This document shows positions 9,677 through 18,508 of a DNA stretch of 64,000 nt, in pieces; the first letter of the stretch is position 1, and every line of letters starts with the position of its first letter. A program made the translations under genes and the position numbers. A model generated the notes under the pieces. The model ran no database searches and was not told the DNA's origin. It saw nothing but the letters and a program-made list of their open reading frames with translations. This DNA is from Brucepastera parasyntrophica (lineage in GTDB: Bacteria > Spirochaetota > Spirochaetia > Treponematales > Treponemataceae), in the NCBI RefSeq assembly GCF_022376835.1, contig NZ_CP084606.1, positions 2,474,501 to 2,538,500 of the forward strand. Reading direction: 5' to 3'.

Positions 9677-10509
9677 ACCGGCTCCTGTTCGAATTTCTGC
9701 AGGGCATTCTGATCGGCGCAGCGGGGATTTTACCCGGAATTTCCGGGGCAGCGATGGCAGTGGTTTTCGGGCTGTATGAAGAAATTACCGGAGTACTTGC
9801 GCATCCTGTCAGAGAGATAAAAAACTTTCTGCGTACGCACTGGTCCCTGTGCCTCGGCGGGCTTGCCGGTTTTGTTCTGCTTGCCTTTGTCCTTGAACGT
9901 TTTTTTTCCGACTACGCGACTGTATTTGTGTTTCTTTTTTCAGGATTTATTCTGGGGACACTTCCTGGACTGTACCGGGAAGCAAAAAAGGACGGGATCG
10001 GCGCCGCCCAGATTATATCCTTTTCCATTGCCATGGGCATTATGCTTGTCCTTGCCTTCATCCGGTTCCGGTATGCCGATCTGTTTGTAAAGTCAGCCGA
10101 ATCTGCTGAATCGGTTTCCCGCGCGCTTTCCATTCCCGGCATATGGGTTATAGCAGGAGGCATAATTGCGATCGGTTCGCTCATTCCCGGAATCAGCGCT
10201 TCCTTTATTTTTATTGCGATCGGATTATATATTCCGCTCCTCGAAGCGGTCGGAGAACTGAATATTCTGATAGGACTGCAGATAGTTGCCGGAATACTTA
10301 TTACCGTTATTCTTTTCGCGCGTCTGGTACATTGGCTGTACCGCCGTTTTACCGGTACGATGACCTTTATTGTTCTCGGTTTTACTATCGGGTCGCTGGT
10401 GCTGGCCTTTCCCGGCATTCCGCAGGGTACAAATATTCTGCTGTGCATCATCCTTGTTATAGTGGGATTCTTTCTGTCTTATTTTCTTGAAAAAAAAGAA
10501 ATAAAATAA
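9673..10509 (+). CDS. DUF368 family membrane protein (undecaprenyl-phosphate translocase type)
   Basis: A 278-residue integral membrane protein with two related halves, each marked by a proline-glycine signature: GILPGISGAAMAVVFGLYEE near residue 20 and SLIPGISASFIFIAIGLYIP near 170. These are the hallmarks of the DUF368 family, members of which recycle undecaprenyl phosphate across the inner membrane for envelope synthesis. It overlaps purN by ATGA but has no link to purine synthesis; the coupling is probably incidental. About eight to nine membrane segments are visible. Confidence 0.82.
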   Translation: MNRLLFEFLQGILIGAAGILPGISGAAMAVVFGLYEEITGVLAHPVREIKNFLRTHWSLCLGGLAGFVLLAFVLERFFSDYATVFVFLFSGFILGTLPGLYREAKKDGIGAAQIISFSIAMGIMLVLAFIRFRYADLFVKSAESAESVSRALSIPGIWVIAGGIIAIGSLIPGISASFIFIAIGLYIPLLEAVGELNILIGLQIVAGILITVILFARLVHWLYRRFTGTMTFIVLGFTIGSLVLAFPGIPQGTNILLCIILVIVGFFLSYFLEKKEIK

Positions 10510-10589
10510 AAATTGTCCGCGTAACATATAGCGCATACAGAAGGCCCGGTATTCCGCGCGTAATTATTTTTTTATATGGGATACTGTTT

Positions 10590-11287
10590 GTGAAAAAAGA
10601 GAAAATACAAATAGAAAACATACCGGCGATTCTGTATGGAGCCAGTTCTGATAAATTATATATATCGGTCCACGGAAGGTACTCAAAAAGGAAGAGGCTG
10701 AAAATTTTGCGCGTATTGCGGTACAACACGGGTATCAGGTAATAAGTTTTGATCTGCCCGAACACGGCGAGCGTAAGAATGAACCCTGTCAATACAACCT
10801 TCAGAACGGAGTACATGATCTGGAAATTATATATTCGTATTTCAGGAATACATATAAAAGTTTTTCGCTTTATGCATGCAGTCTTGGCGCCTATTTCAGT
10901 CTGATTGCGTACCAGGATATCAGATTCACTGAGTGTCTTTTTCTTTCCCCGATTCTTGATATGGAACGCTTAATCCGGAATATGATGAAATGGGCAAATG
11001 TTTCCAGCGAACAACTGAGGGAAAAAGGAAATATTGAAACTGATTTTGGCGAAACGCTGTCCTGGGATTATTATCAGTATGTCAGAAATCATCCGCTAAA
11101 AAAATGGGACAGTAAAACTTTCATATTGTACGGAGAAAATGATAATTTGACGGAAAGAAGTATTCTTGATTCATTCTCCGGAAAATATAATTGTGATGTA
11201 ACTGTTATGGACAAGGGAGAGCATTATTTCCATACTCCCGAGCAGATACATTATCTCGAAAAGTGGATCAGGCAGGTTATCAGATAA
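10590..11287 (+). CDS. Alpha/beta hydrolase, frame broken once
   Basis: A GTG at 10590 opens a frame encoding KKEKIQIENIPAILYG...LYISVHGRYSK; adding one A to the AAAAA run at 10685-10689 continues it as KEEAENFARIAVQHGYQVIS and FDLPEHGERKNEP, then LYACSLGAYFSL with a nucleophile elbow-like ACSLGA, and ends at 11287. Late residues GENDNLTE and KGEHYFHTPEQ supply the expected Asp and His regions. This is an alpha/beta-hydrolase fold of about 232 residues; substrate unknown. Without the correction only the C-terminal half (10961-11287) is open. GTG start chosen because the upstream ATG frame stops at once. Confidence 0.7.
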
Positions 11288-11368
11288 ATATCTGCGGTCT
11301 GTGTCCTGTGTTTTTCATCATCATTTTCACGATGGGCTTTCAGCCGGTTTCATATTCCGAAAATATGT

Positions 11369-12382
11369 TCATTCATAAAAACTTCCTGTGCTGTACAGCG
11401 CGAGAATTTCTTCAGAGGTTCCGAGGGAGGGAATCGCGCCGCGCCGGCTTGCGGCCAGCGCTCCCGCGGCGTTTCCAAAGCCGCATATCTTTTTCAATTC
11501 TCCCGCAGATATTTGCGAAAGTGTATCCGCTGAGTACTTTTCTCCCAGTTTAAACAGAAACGCCCCCCAGAAAGCGTCGCCCGCTCCCGTGGTATCGGCG
11601 ACAGTGACCTCAAAAGCAGGAACATGGCCCCGCCCGTTTTTATGGCAGAAAAAGCATCCTTCCGGTCCCATGGTTACGATAACAAGCGCAGGACCTTCAG
11701 CCAGAAGATATTCCGCGGCAGTTTCAATGCTATCCTCACCGGTAATCATCAGAGCTTCTTCATTCGAAACCTTAATCACATCAGCCAGTTTTACGCCGGC
11801 CTTCATTTGACTGATTGCTGATTCTCTGTCCGGCCACAGGGGTTCCCTCCAGTTCGGATCAAAAGAAATAATTTTATTCAGCTTTTTTGCTTCCTCGGCT
11901 GCAAACAGGGTCGCCGAACGGGCCGGCTCACCGGTAAGAGACAATGAACCGAAATGGAAGATGTCACAATTTACAAGAAGTCCGGCAGAAATATCTTCCC
12001 TGGTCAGACAGGTGTCTGCTCCGGGACGCCGGTAAAAACTGAATGATCTGTCACCGGACTTACTGAGATGGACGAAGGCCAGGGTCGTATCCGCTCCGGA
12101 TACTTTCACGAGACCTGATATATCTACACCGAGCGAAACAAGCGTTTGTTCGAGAAAATTCCCGAAACTATCCTTTCCTACTGCGCCGATGAAGGAGGAC
12201 TGCCCTCCCAGTTTTGAAAACGCCGCGAGAACATTCGCCGGAGCACCTCCCGGGTTCTGCTCGAAGCAGGGATTTGCATAGCCTGTCTGAACAGGGGTAA
12301 AGTCAATAAGCAGTTCACCCAGCGCGGTAAGAGCAGGTTTTTTTTCATCAGATTTTTCTCCGCCATAATATTCAGGTTTCAA
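11369..12382 (-). CDS. PfkB-family fructokinase
   Basis: A 337-residue sugar kinase of the PfkB/ribokinase superfamily. It shows NPGGAPANVLAAFSKLG near residue 45, FDPNWREPLW in the middle (typical of fructokinases) and the anion-hole and catalytic motif DTTGAGDAFWGAF near residue 265. It should phosphorylate fructose with ATP in the cytosol. Its start overlaps the end of the upstream acetyltransferase gene by 11 bases, which suggests a two-gene operon on the minus strand. Confidence 0.88.
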   Translation of the reverse strand: MKPEYYGGEKSDEKKPALTALGELLIDFTPVQTGYANPCFEQNPGGAPANVLAAFSKLGGQSSFIGAVGKDSFGNFLEQTLVSLGVDISGLVKVSGADTTLAFVHLSKSGDRSFSFYRRPGADTCLTREDISAGLLVNCDIFHFGSLSLTGEPARSATLFAAEEAKKLNKIISFDPNWREPLWPDRESAISQMKAGVKLADVIKVSNEEALMITGEDSIETAAEYLLAEGPALVIVTMGPEGCFFCHKNGRGHVPAFEVTVADTTGAGDAFWGAFLFKLGEKYSADTLSQISAGELKKICGFGNAAGALAASRRGAIPSLGTSEEILALYSTGSFYE

Positions 12383-12971
12383 TAGGTTCCCTGCGGAAAA
12401 AATAATTCTTATCTTCTCCGGTAATGGAACGCAGAACCCGGCACGGATTTCCTCCCGCGACTACTCCTCCGGGGATATTTTTTGTAACAACACTGCCTGA
12501 CGCGATAACAGTGTCCGCTCCGATTTCAACTCCCGGATTTACAATAACGCCTGCACACAGCCACACGTTGTTCCCGATGGTTATCGGTTTACCGTATTCA
12601 ATTCCGGCGTTTCTCGGTTCATGGTGAACCGGATGGCCTGCGGCGAACAATCCGACATTCGGAGCGAACATGACATTATCACCGATAACAATGGGCGCAC
12701 AGTCGAGAATAGTACAGTTGAAGTTCGCGTAAAAGTTTTTTCCGATTGAAATATTATATCCGTAATCACAGCGGAAGGGAGTTTCTATCCAGAAATCTCC
12801 GTCTGTTTTTCCCAAAAGCAGTAAAAACAGTTCCCTGCGTTTTTCATATTCGTCGGGCTCAAGTTTATTCAGTTCATGAACCAGTTTTTTTGCCTTGATC
12901 CGTTCTCCGGAAAGTTCCTCATCAAACGATTTATAGACCAGCCCCGCAAGCATCTTTTCCTTTTCCGTCAT
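12372..12971 (-). CDS. Maltose/galactoside O-acetyltransferase family
   Basis: The N-terminal MTEKEKMLAGLVYKSFDEEL is the Mac domain of maltose acetyltransferases; it is followed by left-handed beta-helix hexapeptide repeats (IGDNVMFAPNVGLFAAGHPV, TIGNNVWLCAGVIVNPGVEIG) and a GGNPCRVLR end. The catalytic His is in AAGHPVH. At 199 residues it is of normal length. It uses acetyl-CoA to acetylate sugars; the true acceptor is unknown. GGAAGGAC precedes ATG. It lies just upstream of and overlaps the fructokinase gene. Confidence 0.88.
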   Translation of the reverse strand: MTEKEKMLAGLVYKSFDEELSGERIKAKKLVHELNKLEPDEYEKRRELFLLLLGKTDGDFWIETPFRCDYGYNISIGKNFYANFNCTILDCAPIVIGDNVMFAPNVGLFAAGHPVHHEPRNAGIEYGKPITIGNNVWLCAGVIVNPGVEIGADTVIASGSVVTKNIPGGVVAGGNPCRVLRSITGEDKNYFFRREPIET

Positions 12972-13285
12972 ATAGTCCTTCCTGAAAATAACATATACCG
13001 ATTATACCGATATCCCTGATAAAACCGCAACCGGTAAATTTTGAATAATGCAGATTTACATAGTCCCTTAATTTAAGTTTCCGGTGTAAAAGGGTTTTTC
13101 AGTAAAAACAGCGGAGACAAACGCATTCAGGCAACCCGCGTCTCATCGAAAACAAATTTGTAATACGTTTATTATGTAAAGTTTTAGTGACTGAAGGATT
13201 GCTGCGCGGCAAATATTCGGCTTTACTTCGCGGTCCGGTATCAGTATTTTAAAATAAAAGTGATATTGCCAAAGGAGAAATGATA
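12972..13285. other. Intergenic region without a gene
   Basis: This stretch lies between divergent genes and should hold promoters for both. I see no credible open frame, RNA gene or repeat. An AAAGGAG ribosome binding site at 13271-13277 belongs to the next gene. Confidence 0.5.
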
Positions 13286-13810
13286 ATGGAAACCCTGAAA
13301 GCTATTGCAAGAAGAAAATCAGTCCGCTCATACAAGCCGGACCCGGTCCCGGAAGAGGTCCTCAATACAATACTTGCCGCGGGCTGCGCCGCGCCGGTCG
13401 GCATGGGCATGTATGATTCCCTCCATCTGACAGTTATACAGAACACGGAAATGCTGGGCCGTATTTCCGAAGCTGTCAAAAAGATAATGAACAGGGGCGG
13501 AAGTCCCCTGTACGGCGCTCCTGTCTTAATTATTATTTCGTCCCGGGAAAGCATGCCTGTCGCCGGTATTGAATACGCGAACGCGTCATGCCTGATCGAT
13601 AATATGCTGATAGCGGCGACCGATCAGGGCCTCGGAAGCGTATATATCTGGGGCGCGGGCCCCGCGGTCAGTTCGGATATATCACTGATGAAAGCGCTGG
13701 CAATTCCTGAAGGCTTCAAGCCGGTTTCGGGACTTGTGCTGGGCTTTCCCGAAAGCCCGGACATGTCGGAAAAAGAACTGAAGATAACCATTTCACTTAA
13801 CCGCATATAA
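13286..13810 (+). CDS. Nitroreductase family protein
   Basis: A 174-residue FMN-dependent nitroreductase-like protein. The N-terminal AIARRKSVRSYKPDPVPEEV motif binds the FMN phosphate, and GLGSVYIWGAG and the C-terminal GFPE match the fold. The middle (GAPVLIIISSRESMP, ASCLIDNMLIAATDQGLG) fits the subgroup of small nitroreductases. The physiological substrate is unknown. ATG at 13286 is preferred over 13280 because the AAAGGAG site then has proper spacing. Confidence 0.85.
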   Translation: METLKAIARRKSVRSYKPDPVPEEVLNTILAAGCAAPVGMGMYDSLHLTVIQNTEMLGRISEAVKKIMNRGGSPLYGAPVLIIISSRESMPVAGIEYANASCLIDNMLIAATDQGLGSVYIWGAGPAVSSDISLMKALAIPEGFKPVSGLVLGFPESPDMSEKELKITISLNRI

Positions 13811-13907
13811 GCCTGCAAAAAACAAGGTGCGTATGAGGTTCCACGCAGTCCGGCCGGACTGTCTGCACCGTCATCCGGGGATTCCCGTTTTGATGCAATT
13901 CTCTAAA

Positions 13908-13936
13908 ATAAAGTGTATAGCAACTATACACTTTAT
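13908..13936. promoter_or_regulatory. Operator-like palindrome GTGTATAG-CAA-CTATACAC
   Basis: A perfect 13-bp inverted repeat with a three-base centre lies about 240 bp before the flavoprotein gene and is followed by TTGTTGTC. A second palindrome with the same core sits after that gene at 15007. The shared core suggests binding sites for one regulator; a transcript hairpin is the alternative. Confidence 0.5.
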
Positions 13937-14178
13937 CTTGTTGTCTGATGTATATAAAGTGACATCCGCCTTTTGATACAATCAGTTTCAGGCTGCTCTT
14001 CTGAAAATGTTCAAATATTCCGGAAAGGAAATACGGGCTGCGCCTGGGGTTCCCGTTTTACTGTACTTTCCGGGCATCCCTAAAATTGCCCTTTCCGGCA
14101 ATTCGCTGTATACTATAAATAACCCTGATTTTTCGGGGAAAAATGAGGGCCATAATAGAGCGGGCCAGGGGGTAATAT

Positions 14179-14799
14179 ATGAAAGTGCTGATGATAAACG
14201 GCAGCCCGAGAGAGAAGGGCTGTACCTTCACTGCTTTGTCGGAAATAGCAGACGCCCTGAACCGTCAGGATATTGAAACGGAAATCATACATATTGGGGC
14301 AAAGCCGGTAAGAGGCTGTCTTGGCTGCGGTTCCTGTAATAAAACAGGACGCTGCATTATGGAAGATGATGTAAATGCCATAATGGAACGCCTTCCCGAA
14401 TTCGACGGCTTTATCTTCGGATCCCCTGTCCATTTTGCGGCCTTATCAGGCGCGCTGACTTCTTTTATGGACCGGCTGTTTTATGCGGGCCGGCATCTGC
14501 TGGTCCTCAAGCCGGCTGCCGGAATAGTAAGCTGCCGCAGGGGCGGCGCAACAGCGGCCTTTGATCAGATCAATAAGTATTTTACCATCAGCAATATGCC
14601 GGTGGTTTCTTCACAATATTGGAACATGGTTCACGGCAACAGTCCTGAAGAAGTAAAGCAGGATCTTGAAGGATTGCAGATAATGCGGACTCTGGGAAAC
14701 AACATGGCCTGGCTTCTCAAATCAATTGAAGCAGGAAAAGCGGCGGGTGTTCGTCCTCCGGAACCGGAGCCTCCCGCGCGAACCAACTTTATCAGATAA
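14179..14799 (+). CDS. Flavodoxin-fold NAD(P)H-dependent FMN reductase / iron-sulfur flavoprotein
   Basis: The 206-residue protein has a flavodoxin-like fold: MINGSPREKGCTFTALSEI for the FMN phosphate loop, then RGCLGCGSCNKTGRCIMEDD, a cysteine cluster typical of iron-sulfur flavoproteins and related reductases, then GFIFGSPVHFAALSGALTSF with the second FMN contact. It is cytosolic and probably transfers electrons to small molecules or quinones. AGGGGG precedes ATG. Operator-like palindromes flank it at 13908 and 15007, so it may be specifically regulated. Confidence 0.83.
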   Translation: MKVLMINGSPREKGCTFTALSEIADALNRQDIETEIIHIGAKPVRGCLGCGSCNKTGRCIMEDDVNAIMERLPEFDGFIFGSPVHFAALSGALTSFMDRLFYAGRHLLVLKPAAGIVSCRRGGATAAFDQINKYFTISNMPVVSSQYWNMVHGNSPEEVKQDLEGLQIMRTLGNNMAWLLKSIEAGKAAGVRPPEPEPPARTNFIR

Positions 14800-15006
14800 G
14801 TGCTGTATCCGGCGTTCCGAATATTTTCATCCCGGAAAACTTCCGTTTTCTGTATGTTCAGTTTTGCGTCGTCGCGGCCGGCATGATTGTCTCCGGCCGG
14901 AAGAAGCCGGACAATTTTTATCCGTAATATAAATTGGAAAACGGAAGGTGTATAAAAACCGGTTTTTATGTGTATGACCGGTAATTCCGGTCTGTTTGAA
15001 CATCAC

Positions 15007-15027
15007 AGTGTATAGGTGCTATACACT
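15007..15027. promoter_or_regulatory. Second GTGTATAG-N3-CTATACAC palindrome
   Basis: A 9-bp perfect inverted repeat (AGTGTATAG, GTG, CTATACACT) followed by TGTTGTC shares its core with the site at 13908. It lies 208 bp after the flavoprotein gene. Confidence 0.45.
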
Positions 15028-15070
15028 TGTTGTCAGGATTTTCCTCCATGCGGCTGCGCCGGGAGAAATT

Positions 15071-15100
15071 CTGTCCGGAAAGCGGATGTTTTCCGGACAG
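15071..15100. terminator. Hairpin between convergent genes
   Basis: A 10-bp perfect stem (CTGTCCGGAA and complement) with a 10-base loop lies between the flavoprotein gene and the convergent nitroreductase lipoprotein gene. No T tract; the role is inferred. Confidence 0.4.
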
Positions 15101-15115
15101 AATATAAGGAATGGA

Positions 15116-15240
15116 TTTATTCGGGGCGAGGGTTTAATCAGCCTGCGGCTGGTTCTGTAAGGTACTGATTTAACGGCCGCTTCCGCGACCTGCGAATACC
15201 CCAGACCGAAGGTCTGCCCTGCGGCGGAGTATTTTATTTA
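15116..15240 (+). repeat. Mosaic palindromic repeat, copy A
   Basis: It opens with TATTCGGGGCGAGGGTTTAA and ends with CGGCGGAGTATTTTATT. Its inside (AATCAGCCTGCGGCTGGTTC, GCGACCTGCGAATACC) is shared with copy B at 16862, and its two ends with copy C at 47464. It overlaps the last codons of the minus-strand lipoprotein gene. Confidence 0.65.
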
Positions 15241-15836
15241 TAATTAATAATTGATTCCGCTTCAAGTCGGGGAGACGCGGTACTCATCCCGTCCTGATTA
15301 GATTCGATATGCCCGATTCTCACAAGTGAAATAGCATCGAACCCCGCGGGTATTTCAAGGGTGTCTTTGAAATTTGCGTTTATTGCGCTGATCGGACCGG
15401 TATATATCCGTGATCCCAAACCCAGGGCCTGGGCAGCGAGATACATGTTCTCCGTTGCGAGTGCGCAGTCAAAGAAAACCGAAGAGGAGTTTCCTTTTCC
15501 CGAAACAATAATCAGAATATTCCCGTCCGGAATATCCGGAATTATCCTGTTCGCGATAGCATTGTCCCGCAGTACAGTGAAGTGCCAGGGCTGTCCGTTC
15601 CGCGCGCTGGGAGCCTGTACACCGCAGTCAAGAATCAATGAAAGATCATTTTCGCTTATTTCCCCCTGAACAAAAGACCTCGCGGCATAATTGAACAGCA
15701 TGTTTGTTATGGCGTCATTATTGATCCCGAAATCATCAGCCGGTGAGGACTTTGATCCGGCTGTCTCTTTGCTGCAGCCGGAAAAAACGAAAAGGACGAG
15801 AAGCGTAGCCGTAATACATGTTACGCTTTTTTTCAT
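15234..15836 (-). CDS. Nitroreductase-like lipoprotein
   Basis: A signal peptide with lipobox (ATLLVLFVFSGC, residues ~11-22) is followed by a nitroreductase fold: NYAARSFVQGEISENDL, CGVQAPSARNGQPWHFTV, and ATENMYLAAQALGLGSRIYT. The mature protein should be anchored to a membrane and bind FMN outside the cytoplasm, an uncommon place for this family. ATG at 15836 has AGGA at good distance; the ATG three codons earlier does not. The gene lies 22 bp after (downstream of) the cytochrome b5-like lipoprotein gene, and the two may form an extracytoplasmic redox pair (inference). Confidence 0.8.
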   Translation of the reverse strand: MKKSVTCITATLLVLFVFSGCSKETAGSKSSPADDFGINNDAITNMLFNYAARSFVQGEISENDLSLILDCGVQAPSARNGQPWHFTVLRDNAIANRIIPDIPDGNILIIVSGKGNSSSVFFDCALATENMYLAAQALGLGSRIYTGPISAINANFKDTLEIPAGFDAISLVRIGHIESNQDGMSTASPRLEAESIINYK

Positions 15837-15857
15837 AATTACCATCCTTGTAAAATG

Positions 15858-16214
15858 CTATTGGATAAGCTTGCCGACAACAGGAAGCTTTGAAAGAACG
15901 GAAGTTCCGTGAGGTGATTTTGTTTTTATAACCTCCGTCAGGTCCTGCCCTGCCGTATTGCCCATATGTTTTCCGCCCGCCCACTTTGGCACTGCCGTGA
16001 CATCATAGATAATTCCGTCTACCGCAACATAGGCGGGTCTGCCGTCCTGCCCGTTATATTGGGAAAGCTGTTCCACAGTCAGTTCCAGCCCGGGCGATTG
16101 TGACAGCTGCGCCGGCGCTGCCTGCGGATCGGTCTTTTTTTCTTCCTTGCAGCCTGCGAAGGCTACAGCCGTGAATGCCAGTAAAAGCACTAAAACGCGA
16201 AAAGATGTTTTCAT
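15858..16214 (-). CDS. Cytochrome b5-like heme-binding domain lipoprotein
   Basis: The 118-residue protein has a signal peptide and lipobox (LLAFTAVAFAGC) followed by a small domain beginning LTVEQLSQYNGQDGRPAYVA and continuing VDGIIYDVTAVPKWAGGKHM, the pattern of prokaryotic cytochrome b5-like heme/steroid-binding proteins. AGGAG lies seven bases before ATG at 16214; a longer frame upstream lacks a site. It is followed at once by the nitroreductase-like lipoprotein gene, which supports a shared redox role. Confidence 0.8.
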   Translation of the reverse strand: MKTSFRVLVLLLAFTAVAFAGCKEEKKTDPQAAPAQLSQSPGLELTVEQLSQYNGQDGRPAYVAVDGIIYDVTAVPKWAGGKHMGNTAGQDLTEVIKTKSPHGTSVLSKLPVVGKLIQ

Positions 16215-16362
16215 AATTTCTCCTTTTGAGATGGTTTTTTTGATAAAAAGAAACGCAGTCCGCAAATTCTTTTTATCACCTTTTACAATATACTACCCTG
16301 TCTGCCCGTGAGACAATATTGCCGTTCCTGCCCGCCTGCCGTTTCCTTTTCCCGGCGGAAAG

Positions 16363-16845
16363 TCAGAGTATCAACTCCCAATAGCCGACATCGAGCCACT
16401 CTCCAAATTTTTTTCCTATTTCACTGAAATGGGCAATTTTTCTGAAGCCCATTTTTTCATGAAGTCCCACGCTTTTTTCGTTCGGAAGCGTAATGCCCGC
16501 AACAATAGCGTGAATACCGGTTTGGGCGGTTTGATTTATCAATCCGGAAAGCAGCGCGCTGCCGATACCTTTGCCCTCGCAGTCCGTCTTCAGATAAACC
16601 GTATCTTCCGCTGAAAAACGGTACGCCGACCGTTCTTTCCATAAGTTGAGATAGGCGTATCCTGTAATCCCTTCCCGCTGTTCCCATACAAGCCAGGGAT
16701 ATTTTTCCGTAATACTTTTTATCCGCATTTTCATTTCTTCCTCGGAAACCGGAACTTCCTCAAAAGTAACCGGTGAGTTTTCAATATAATAATTATATAT
16801 TTCGCACAATTCCCGGGCATCCTGTATTTGTACCGGCCGTATCAT
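16363..16845 (-). CDS. GNAT acetyltransferase, phosphinothricin-acetyltransferase type
   Basis: MIRPVQIQDARELCEIYNYY, FEEVPVSEEEM and CEGKGIGSALLSGLI (acetyl-CoA loop) match PAT-like N-acetyltransferases, as does NEKSVGLHEKMGFRKIAHF. At 160 residues it is the expected length. The start at 16845 is set by GGAG seven bases upstream; the open frame continues 34 codons further upstream but that part is encoded by repeat copy B and is unlikely to be translated. The natural substrate is unknown. Confidence 0.85.
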   Translation of the reverse strand: MIRPVQIQDARELCEIYNYYIENSPVTFEEVPVSEEEMKMRIKSITEKYPWLVWEQREGITGYAYLNLWKERSAYRFSAEDTVYLKTDCEGKGIGSALLSGLINQTAQTGIHAIVAGITLPNEKSVGLHEKMGFRKIAHFSEIGKKFGEWLDVGYWELIL

Positions 16846-16861
16846 CCCTGTCTCCTTTTCA

Positions 16862-17078
16862 AAATAAAACAGGCCGCCGCAGAGCAGCGGACTATTTCGT
16901 TCTCCCATAGATCTGGTCTCGGGTTTAATACCATGGAACCTATACAAACTTTAGTTTGTATAGGTTTTTTATAAAAAACGCCGCAAAACCGGCGAGGTAT
17001 TCGCAGGTCGCGGACGCTGCCGTTACATACCTTACAGAACCAGCCGCAGGCTGATTGAACCCCCGCCACGAATAAAAG
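16862..17078 (-). repeat. Mosaic palindromic repeat, copy B
   Basis: On the minus strand it begins TTTATTCGTGGCGGGGGTTC and ends in CTGCTCTGCGGCGGCCTGTT. It contains a perfect 14-bp hairpin at 16937-16966 (AACCTATACAAACT and complement) and the block GGTTCCATGGTATTAAACCC also found in copy C. It ends 17 bp before the GNAT start codon. Confidence 0.68.
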
Positions 17079-17145
17079 TTTCTTTTATTGGAAATATGAA
17101 TTATAATTTAAAGTGCGGGTATATGCAAATAAAGGAGAAACTGCG

Positions 17146-18216
17146 ATGCGTATAGATAATGACTTTATTCAAACCTCGGTTATTCTGCAGACTATTACCG
17201 AGAAGATCGAAAAATTCTACCCTGAAGATATAGCCCTGTTTATCTGCTACGGTTCCTATGTTACCGGGGGATATGAAAAACAGTCTGATATAGATTTTTT
17301 CTTTGTGCCTAAAACCGAAAAAGGGTATGAACTCGGATTCCAGTTTATTATTGACGGCGTCGGCTATGATTTATGGCCCGTTTCATGGGAAAGGCTGGAA
17401 CGGATAGCTGCCCTCGAGGAACAGACCATATCCATATTAATGGACGGAAAAATCCTTTTTGCCGCCGATGACAGCGATATAAAACGGGTTGAGGGAATAA
17501 AGGAAAAGACAAGGCAAAATCTGAAAAACAGGGAGCTTGTTCGGACCCGGGCAAAAGAAAGTATTGAAAAATCGAAGATCATTCATTTTGATTTACAGGA
17601 ACGTGATACCGGGGCCGCCTTGCTCGGAATGCATATTGCCGAAAATCTGCTGTTTGCCCTGGCCATCATGAATGGGACTTATCCCAGAAAGGGGATAAAA
17701 AAGATCGAAGACGAACTGCCTCTGTTTCCTGAAAAACCCGCTGATTTTTTTGAAAAATATTCCCGCTTCAGCAGGGCCCGGGACGAAAACGAGGCAATTG
17801 AAATACTCCGTACAATGATAGCGGATACTGAAAGGATATGGGAAAAAGAATATTCGGGCATGGAATCAGCTCCCGATATTTCCTGGCTCGCGGGCTTTTA
17901 TGAAGAATTCAAGTCGACATATAACAAACTGCTGTGTGCCTGCGAGGAAAAAATCTATGAAAAAGCTTTTTTCGCGGCCGCGATGATAGACGGCGAAACG
18001 GAAGCTTTTTTCGGCAGATATTTTGATAAGGGTACTTTTCCCGATTTGCTTCAGATAGTTATGGGCGGAGATTTTTCCGCCGCCGAAGCGGCGTGCAGAA
18101 TCCACGAAAAAATACTGGTGGATTTTTTGCGTAAAAATAATATTCAGATTAATTCTTTTCAAACTATTGATGATTTCGTAAACGAATTCATGAAAACGAA
18201 AGAGACTGAAACATAG
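17146..18216 (+). CDS. Nucleotidyltransferase-domain protein
   Basis: The N-terminal half has the polymerase-beta-type nucleotidyltransferase signature: CYGSYVTGGYEKQSDIDFFF, i.e. GS followed by DxD with two metal-binding aspartates, near residues 40-60. The remaining ~250 residues are helical with no motif I recognise, perhaps a HEPN- or kanamycin-nucleotidyltransferase-like partner region. It could modify an antibiotic or another small molecule, or an RNA or protein; I cannot tell. AAAGGAG sits eight bases before ATG at 17146. No partner gene is adjacent. Confidence 0.72.
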   Translation: MRIDNDFIQTSVILQTITEKIEKFYPEDIALFICYGSYVTGGYEKQSDIDFFFVPKTEKGYELGFQFIIDGVGYDLWPVSWERLERIAALEEQTISILMDGKILFAADDSDIKRVEGIKEKTRQNLKNRELVRTRAKESIEKSKIIHFDLQERDTGAALLGMHIAENLLFALAIMNGTYPRKGIKKIEDELPLFPEKPADFFEKYSRFSRARDENEAIEILRTMIADTERIWEKEYSGMESAPDISWLAGFYEEFKSTYNKLLCACEEKIYEKAFFAAAMIDGETEAFFGRYFDKGTFPDLLQIVMGGDFSAAEAACRIHEKILVDFLRKNNIQINSFQTIDDFVNEFMKTKETET

Positions 18217-18251
18217 ATAAAAAAGGACATTTAGTTATACAGTCTTTTGTA

Positions 18252-18488
18252 TGCGGAAACCCTTCTGGTATTTTCCGCAAATACCGATTTCAGGAAATCT
18301 CAAAAGACCCGGTCGGTTTTTTGAGATTCCTCGAAGCCGGAATTTTAATTCATTGAACTGCAAAAATTAAAATTCCGGCTTCACGTTAAATCTAAGGAAG
18401 ACTTCCAAAACTTCAGTTTTTGGAAGTCCCTTTTATTATGGAAGTGTTTCTGACGTAAAAAAAAATAGTTTTTTTTTACGTCAGAAAC
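18252..18488. repeat. Cluster of five consecutive hairpins
   Basis: Five inverted repeats follow each other: 18252-18279 (8 bp), 18292-18331 (13 bp with one bulge), 18333-18382 (18-bp perfect), 18400-18428 (11 bp) and 18446-18488 (20-bp perfect, three-base loop). The last is the right-hand hairpin of the two-hairpin repeat family (GTTTCTGACGTAAA arm) and is followed by that family's TTACATTAAAGGAG tail. Confidence 0.7.
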
Positions 18489-18508
18489 TTACATTAAAGG
18501 AGTATATA

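Noticed and set aside
16842-17069. A 75-residue open frame before the GNAT gene
   Set aside because: It lies entirely within repeat copy B and shares its peptide with other copies of the repeat.
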